Shown one piece after another: positions 47,850 to 54,356 of a stretch of 54,356 nucleotides of DNA. Positions within the stretch are counted from its first letter, which is position 1, and every line of letters starts with the position of its first letter. The DNA comes from Lingula anatina. Lineage: Eukaryota > Brachiopoda > Lingulata > Lingulida > Lingulidae. Made by a program: the position numbers and the translations under genes. The notes under the pieces were generated by a model that was given only the letters and a program-made list of their open reading frames with translations, had not been told where the DNA came from and ran no database searches. The stretch is taken from positions 1 through 54,356 of the forward strand of contig NW_019773743.1 in the NCBI RefSeq assembly GCF_001039355.2. Direction: 5' to 3'.

Positions 47850-50800
47850 TAGGCTAAAAGTATCCTTTTTAGCGTTTTTTTTTAAATTTATTTATCGATT
47901 TTTCTTTCATTTGTCAATTAATTTAGGCGATTCGATTAACTCTTTCACCCATTTATTAGGTATACAGAAATCAGTTATTCGACTGAACAAATAGGGCCGG
48001 TTTTCCCCAACCGCCACGCATAGGCCCTACTCTCTTTCAAAATTTTCTTTCTTTCCTCTGGAAATGGACTTTTAACACGAACTTTTCTCTTCCCCATAGT
48101 GTACTAGCTAGACTTCTTCGCTGCTAAGCTGATGTAAGACTTATGACCTATTACCGCACACGTTATCGGCTTATAACTCATTAACTGTGCTCCGACCCCC
48201 TCATGGCAACGGTCCTTAGTAACAGAGGCGTGGCTTAGTTGTCAGCCTGACTGGGGCGCGTGCCGGTTGAAAAACTCATCAAAAGACACATTTTGCGATG
48301 CAAATTCATAAAAATTATTACATCCAACGTTTTGATTAATATAAACACACAAAAAACTCAAAAACATGATTTTAAGCGTATTTAACCCTATCACCGGCCT
48401 TAAAAGTGCTCTGTAAGAACCGGCAATCTCACCGTGCAACCTAAAATTGTTCCTAAGTTGCCCCCTATCAAATGATAGCCAAAGGGTTCCCAGATTATTT
48501 CTTAATTTGATCTGGTTCAGGTTTTCGTCGATGACTACCATTGGTGTTTTGGCACCAATGTGATATTCAATCCAAATACTGACGCTGTTAATGACCTTAG
48601 TCACTTTAGACGCGGCACACGCGTCGTCGTTGGCCTCTTCTGGATGTCTGTAAACTCTGTTTTGACTGTTGAGCGGTACAGGTGAAATCTGACCTCAATA
48701 AAGAAAGCCACGAGATTTCAGTGCTCAACCCAGAAACAGTCAAGGTCCCCAATTCATTAGAGAAACATACAACGATGTTTTGCTGTTTACAGTGGGTTCC
48801 CTGGAGGTCATCTGGTATTCTAACCTGCTAAAACCAGTTTGGTGTTCGCTAAGGGCCTTGAAAAGTGCGTTTTGGTGGCAATTTACCCCTCATTCTGAAC
48901 GGACTGGTGGTTTTTTTAGGTGCAGCAGCATATCCCGAACGACAGTGGGTCCTGTGCCCTGGTGGTAAGATTTCAATACATTGGGTGTGGCCTCTATGTA
49001 GGTACATCAGTCTGGGCATTACTCTATAAAACTGTGCGGACCGTTTCGTTTGGCACAATTATCTGTCTGGCAATGCCTGTCTTTTTAGCGCCATTCTGCC
49101 ACAGATTAACAGACTTGTAAAGCACTGCATAGTTCATTTTACACACTGCAAACCCGACCACTTGCATGCAAAATTTCACATTCTTCTATGCAAGAGTTGC
49201 CGACATATGGATACTTTTTTGACAGAACCATGCTTTGCCAAACCTAAGCTTTGACAAGCCCAAAGGAGCACTACCCAATTAAATCACTGCATATTACATA
49301 ATGCAGCAGCGCAACAAACCTGGTATTCAGTTAATTGGCAGCGACACACCTGACTACACACTTCTCCATTCACATATCTTATATGAGATCGAAGTTTGTG
49401 AAAAAAGAACGCATTTTCACCTAGGCATATCTTCGAAACTGAAATATCCCATATTAAATGTCAAGTCTGTAGCTTTAAGAGGCTAGAACCCACGCTACCG
49501 CGTGCCACTAAACCGTCTCCCGTAGAAAACTGCCCTTATGTTCACTAGCTTGGCACGCGCAGCTGATCGTTTTAAGTATTGCTAGCAATCTGCTTATTTC
49601 ATTCAATATGAAGTGTTCCGTAGTCCAAAATTGAACTAAGTATCGTTTGTTTGATTAACATGCATAAGCATCAGCATCGTGCATCATCATGATCAACAAT
49701 TCACCCTGTCTCATAATACTTATTGCAAATAGTACTTATAAATTATGAATGATAATGAATAAGGAATAAGCAGCGAATAGCATTTTCATAAAGGCAGTTT
49801 GTGGCAAATGAGTTTTGAAGGTCAAAGATGCTCAGCACACAAATGTCCATCAGCGCGACCTGTGTAAAAAATAAAGATTAAAAGTAACAAAGAAAGCAAC
49901 ATCATTTTTAAAACTAATATTTACAGAAGAAGCTGCATTGTAGCCTCAATTACTAAAATATTTATTTGTTATGAACAGTTGGCTTGAGTCAGTCTTATTT
50001 TATTAAATTTGTGAATGACACATTCTCCATCGTTGGAGTACCATTATTATTTTACGACACTAATCTTATTTAAAGAAGGACGGAAGTACATACGTTTTTT
50101 ATGTAGTCCGATAGTGTATTTTTTTTTAATTCGACTTGCCGAAAGCGCGACTTCAATACGTACACTAGTGACCTATTTATAGCGCATTTATAGCGCATTG
50201 TTCTTTCAGGAAATATCTTAACATATCTTATTGCCAAGTAGTGTGGCGGTGCAGATTTTTTTCGGGCAAAAGAATGCTGGGTCCCCTACCTGCTTGTGCA
50301 TTGATTAAGATTAGAAGCATGCTTACATCAAGTGGACATCACACAGAGTTAAAATTGCCTAACTTGGATTTACTTCTATTCCATTAACGGACTGAAGTGA
50401 CGTAGAGTTGATCTTGTATAAAGAAATGGTTAATCATCAAAGAATAAAAATATATACTGTATATGCATATTTATCACAAGTGTCCAGCTTTTCCATTATA
50501 TTAAGTCAGTTTTATTTTTCCACACTACTATTATGGGATAAGCTTAAGATAAAAGAAGTTCAGATTGAATTCATATGATTATCTCACAGTACACTTTATT
50601 ATATACATTTCATTTGCAAGTTTATTGCACAATGGTTTTAGACTTCATGACATATGAATTAAGGCTTGAACTCTAAGTTTCACATGGTACAAATGCATAT
50701 AAAATATTTATCTCATGTAAAATGTTTTCATGTTTTGCTTTCATATATTGAAGGGTGTCAAAATTAATTATGGACATCTCTCCATTTGTTGCCTCTGTGG

Positions 50801-52761
50801 ACCCTATATCATTTTGGTTCTAAGTCAGATATACATAGAAATTTTCAAAGCTTGCAAATGAGCTGCCCTTCACTTGTTAAATCGAGACATAGTCTCACAA
50901 AATTGTGGTCTCCTGTACTGTGCTGTCAAAGGGGGTGGGGCTATTCCCACCAGAGGTATGTCACTGAATTTTCTTCAACGGTCTTCAACGACAGTGGACA
51001 AAACCTACAACGATGTACTTTTTAAGTAATTAAAATGATTTAAAGTAATTCAATTCCATGTAAATCCTGACCGAGTGCTGCTGAAGAGATTTGTCAGACC
51101 AGAATATTCTGCATGTGACATATTGCATTTCTGTTTGTCTGGACATCTATAAAAAAAAATAATAATAATAATCAATACAATTGTCATAAGTTAAAGTACA
51201 CAAAAATGAAATAATATATAATGAAGCTTTCCCACCTTTACATTGAAGTTTAGGCTAAGACTGAACAGTAAATGACCTTGGACCTTCATTCCCTTCAGCT
51301 GTGACCCTCTTGTTACTAGTATCTGAAAATATAAGAAAACATTCTACGTATATGTGGACAGACTTAATAACACAATTCAAATCTTTTCTATTAAAATACA
51401 CTCACACACACAGAAGTTAACTGTAGGTAAGGTAAAAAGATAATCTGAACAAGTAATTTAAAAAATCTCCACAGCTTCTGCCCTTTACTGGTATACTGAG
51501 TGTCATCAGTTAGTTTCAAACCATATAAACTTATCATAAATAAAAAAGTAATGGAAGTACTTATGGAAGACTGCATTCTCATTACAATCTATGATACCTT
51601 GTACCTCTGTATGATGAATATCTTGGTATGCAGGCGAGTGCTCGTAACTATCTCTGTCAGCAAAATTTTACATTTCTTCTTCTTTTTCAATGTTTTTCAA
51701 TTGTCGTTACTATATCAGGTAGCGCGAATCTCAAATTGTTTCTCACATATCTGCATCGACTTCGACGGCAGATCAAAATCTTTACGTGGCACGCAAACTG
51801 TCTTCTCAATTTCTATTTTTTACCCGAAAGAAATGAAACAAAACATCGTCAATAGAGCAACTAGTACTGTTGCCTCTATGCACCACATAATAGCGTCCTT
51901 TGCCTCTCTAAACTTGTTTCAGTTAGAATGATGAGAAACACAACCCGCTTCAAGCTTCCAAACTTTTCAGCAGCATGGCGGTGAAGCGAGTATACCAAAT
52001 AAGTTACGTCATTTCCGTTTCAGCGAGTGTTAGGCAGTCGCGTTCAGGTGAGTTATTTTGCATTATCGTCAATTACATCGCATCAGTCTATCGCTCGGAA
52101 ACGGGATTCCCGGGACTCGAATATTAAAAAATTACTCAGTCGGACTACATAAAAAAACGTATGTACTTCCGTCCTTCTTTAACAATCTCACTGTTAAGGC
52201 CTGGTTTAAGTTTGTTTAAGGCCACTTATAGGGTAAACTACGCTTAAAATCATGTTTTTGATTTTTTTGTGTGTTTATATCAATCAAAAAAGTATCTAAA
52301 GTTGGATGTAATAATTTTTATAAATTTGCACCGCAAAATGTGTCTTTTGATGAGTTTTTCTACTGGCGCGCGCCCCAGTCAGGCTGACAACGCCTCTGTT
52401 ACTAAGGGCCGTTGCCATGAGGGGGCGAAGCATAGTAAATGAGTTATAAGCCGATTACGTGTGCGTTAATAGGTCATAAGTCTTAAATCAGCTAAGCAGT
52501 GAAGAAATCGCGTACGCTATGAGGAAGAGAAAAGTTCGTGTTAAAAGTCCATTTCCAGAGGAAAGAAAGAAAATTTTGAAAGAGAGTATGCGTGGTGGTT
52601 GGGGAAAATCGGTATTTGTTCAGTCGGATGACTTATTTCTGTATACCTAATAAATGGGTGAAAGAGTTAATCGAATCGTCTAAATCAATTGACAAATGAA
52701 CTTGTAAGAAAAATCGATGACGAAAAACAATAAAAACGCTAGAAAGGATACTTTTAGCCTA
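47850..52761. mobile_element. 4.9-kb element with inverted arms of about 550 bp
   Basis: The left arm (47850-48405) and right arm (52214-52761) are imperfect reverse complements over their full length. Landmarks are the start TAGGCTAAAAGTATCC, GGACTTTTAACACGAACTTT in the middle, and GATTTTAAGCGTATTTAACC near the inner end. A second inverted pair (50071-50110 and 52141-52181) lies inside. The interior has no recognisable transposase; a 120-codon frame at 48242-48604 on the minus strand is unassigned. A foldback-type or long-TIR element is the best description. Confidence 0.65.
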
Positions 52762-54356
52762 TAGTCCGTGGGCCAAATACCGAAACCCTCCCCCCCCTTA
52801 GTGATTTTCGTTCACTATGTTTTTCTGATAGCTTAGGTCCTTAGCTTTTATTTTCTGCTTGTTTGCCATTAAACTGGTGGTGGGTGTGTGTGCTACAGCC
52901 GTTGCCATGGTAACACACGGGTTAAAATTTGACATTTTTGAGCCCAACAAAATCTAAAATATTTCAAATACATGAACTAAATAGAATTCAAAATCGTTCT
53001 AGACATGTAGTCTAAGATGTGCACTATACCTAACGATGAACAAAATTTTCCAAGATGGCGGCAAATCCAAGATGGCGGCCAATTTTTGCTGTTTTTTCAG
53101 AAATTTGAATAATTTTTAATTTTTTAATTCTTATTTAATTATTAAAGAATTGCAATATCTGGGATATTTTGATGCACCAGTGTAGCATGGAATCTCTACT
53201 TTCTGCCTGTAGTGTTTGTTCAAGGTGCAATCCTTTTATTGAGATGAAAAATCCTGAAATCCAACATGGCTGCCACAAAACAAGTCTTTTACATGTAGCT
53301 GTCCTGTCTGGAAATATGACAGATTTATCATCCCAAATTAAGTTCTTCATTACTTTTGGTGCACTGAATATAAAAACAGAACCCTTTTCAATTACTTGAC
53401 TTAATTTGGATTACAGTATGGCTTTCAAAATTCAAAATGGCCACCAACGACCGTGAATTTACATCTTTGTAACCAGTAGACTAAAATATGACAGCAATAT
53501 TCCTAATTTTATCTTAAGTTTGGATGAATACTTATGTTTTAATAGTGCTGATCACTACTAGATGTGTGGTTATGTAAAATGATTAAAAAAAAGAAAGATC
53601 AAATGGTCAACAATAACCTAGACTAGATAAAAGACCTATAATACCCCCCAATAAATGCAAGTCACTCACATTTGACCTACCCTGTAAGAAATCACAAAGT
53701 TTCATGTACATGCTAATCACTCACATTTGACATGGGAAAGAATAATTTTAAGTTGAAATACTAATGTATTTTGTCGCATTTGAAAGAAATGGCTTTCAAT
53801 GAGTATAGGGGACTATATATTCATGCTCAATATGATACACTCTTGCTAAAAAATTGATAGAAAATTATATTCCAAAAGAATGTTACTTAGATTGATTTTA
53901 TTAACCTGAATCCCCCTTTAGCGACTTTTATTTACTATTACGCTTACATCCTAAGATCCCATTTTTTGCTTGTTTTCTATTCAATTAACCCAGCCATTGC
54001 CATACTAACACAGGGGTTCGAAATTGACATTTCTGAGACTAAGAAAATTTCATACATTTCAAATATATTAACTTCAACAATAATGTAAACTTAAGAAGAC
54101 ATCTGTATTCGTGGTATGATGGCAAAACATTCTTTGAACATCCAAGATGATGTGATTTTTTTCAAGATGGCAGCAATATCAAAATTGCGGCCGGTTTAAG
54201 CTGATTTCTAAACCTGTTTCTACTGTAAGTAACTAACGTTGAAAATTTTAAAAAATTAATGGGATCGAGAAATGTTAAGTATTTCGATATCCATATGGTA
54301 TTTAGTCTTTACTTACGGCTTACAGTGTTTGTTATTCCTATAATTATCATTTTAAG
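52762..54356. repeat. Diverged tandem repeat of about 1.1 kb carrying AAGATGGCGGC motifs
   Basis: A unit beginning about 52790 (CCCCCCTTAGTGATTTTCGT) is repeated from about 53905 (CCCCCTTTAGCGACTTTTAT) with matching order of landmarks: GCCGTTGCCATGGTAACACA-like, GACATTTTTGAG-like, then CAAGATGGCGGC-like. Identity is roughly 60-70 percent by eye. The second copy runs off the window. Confidence 0.55.

Noticed and set aside
48242-48604. 120-codon minus-strand frame in the left arm of the 4.9-kb element
   Set aside because: No motif recognised; roughly half of it lies in the inverted arm, where the diverged right-arm copy does not visibly keep the frame. Left as part of the element only.
51500-51931. 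143-codon plus-strand frame
   Set aside because: Low-complexity Phe/Leu/Ser composition from T-rich DNA, no domain or splice support.

Overview
The window is nuclear DNA from an invertebrate animal. The evidence is GT-AG introns, one-domain-per-exon structure, AT-rich introns full of microsatellites, dispersed inverted-repeat elements, and a metazoan caspase and channel-type domain. The exact taxon cannot be fixed from sequence alone. The gene families (DZIP3-type HEPN, expanded caspases, LRRC8/pannexin-like channels) and repeat style fit a marine invertebrate deuterostome or lophotrochozoan.

Region 1 (about 1-25057, minus strand). Five phase-0 exons at 25048-21118 encode a four-transmembrane protein resembling the pore module of LRRC8/pannexin channels, with an acidic tail and no leucine-rich repeats. 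Directly downstream in the same orientation are 35 exons encoding 32 complete fibronectin type III (FN3) domains plus a 33rd cut by the window edge. Almost every FN3 is one symmetric phase 1-1 exon; FN3-2 and FN3-3 are each split in two. The last channel exon has a donor whose phase (1) matches the FN3 array. No signal-peptide exon or AATAAA signal is visible between the two parts. The best model is therefore one gene for a channel with an enormous C-terminal FN3 array of at least about 3,455 residues, with a 396-residue channel-only protein as the alternative or an isoform.

Region 2 (about 25.1-34.3 kb). No gene is recognised. It holds a large imperfect inverted repeat (25.5-28.6 kb), two assembly gaps (one N at 28572; 290 N at 30080-30369), two short elements with GGCGGAT/ATCCGCC ends and 5-bp target duplications, duplicated hairpin-bearing repeats, and microsatellites.

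Region 3 (about 34.3-41.4 kb, plus strand). An eight-coding-exon gene encodes a 932-residue protein. It has an N-terminal trypsin-like domain with an incomplete triad, a complete caspase with catalytic His328 and Cys371, a Pro/Gly/Tyr-rich linker, and a C-terminal DZIP3-like HEPN domain with an intact R-x4-H motif. One intron is of the GC-AG type. A CpG-rich promoter with an NRF-1-like palindrome and TATA-like box lies 2 kb upstream. A homologous promoter copy lies at 44.2 kb with no recognised gene behind it.

Region 4 (about 41.4-54.4 kb). No gene is recognised. It holds a tandem duplication (43.3-43.6 kb), a 4.9-kb element with inverted arms of about 550 bp (47.85-52.76 kb), and a diverged tandem repeat with AAGATGGCGGC motifs at the right edge.

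The two most interesting objects are the apparent channel-FN3 giant protein and the protease-like/caspase/HEPN fusion, whose composition resembles innate-immunity or cell-death effectors.
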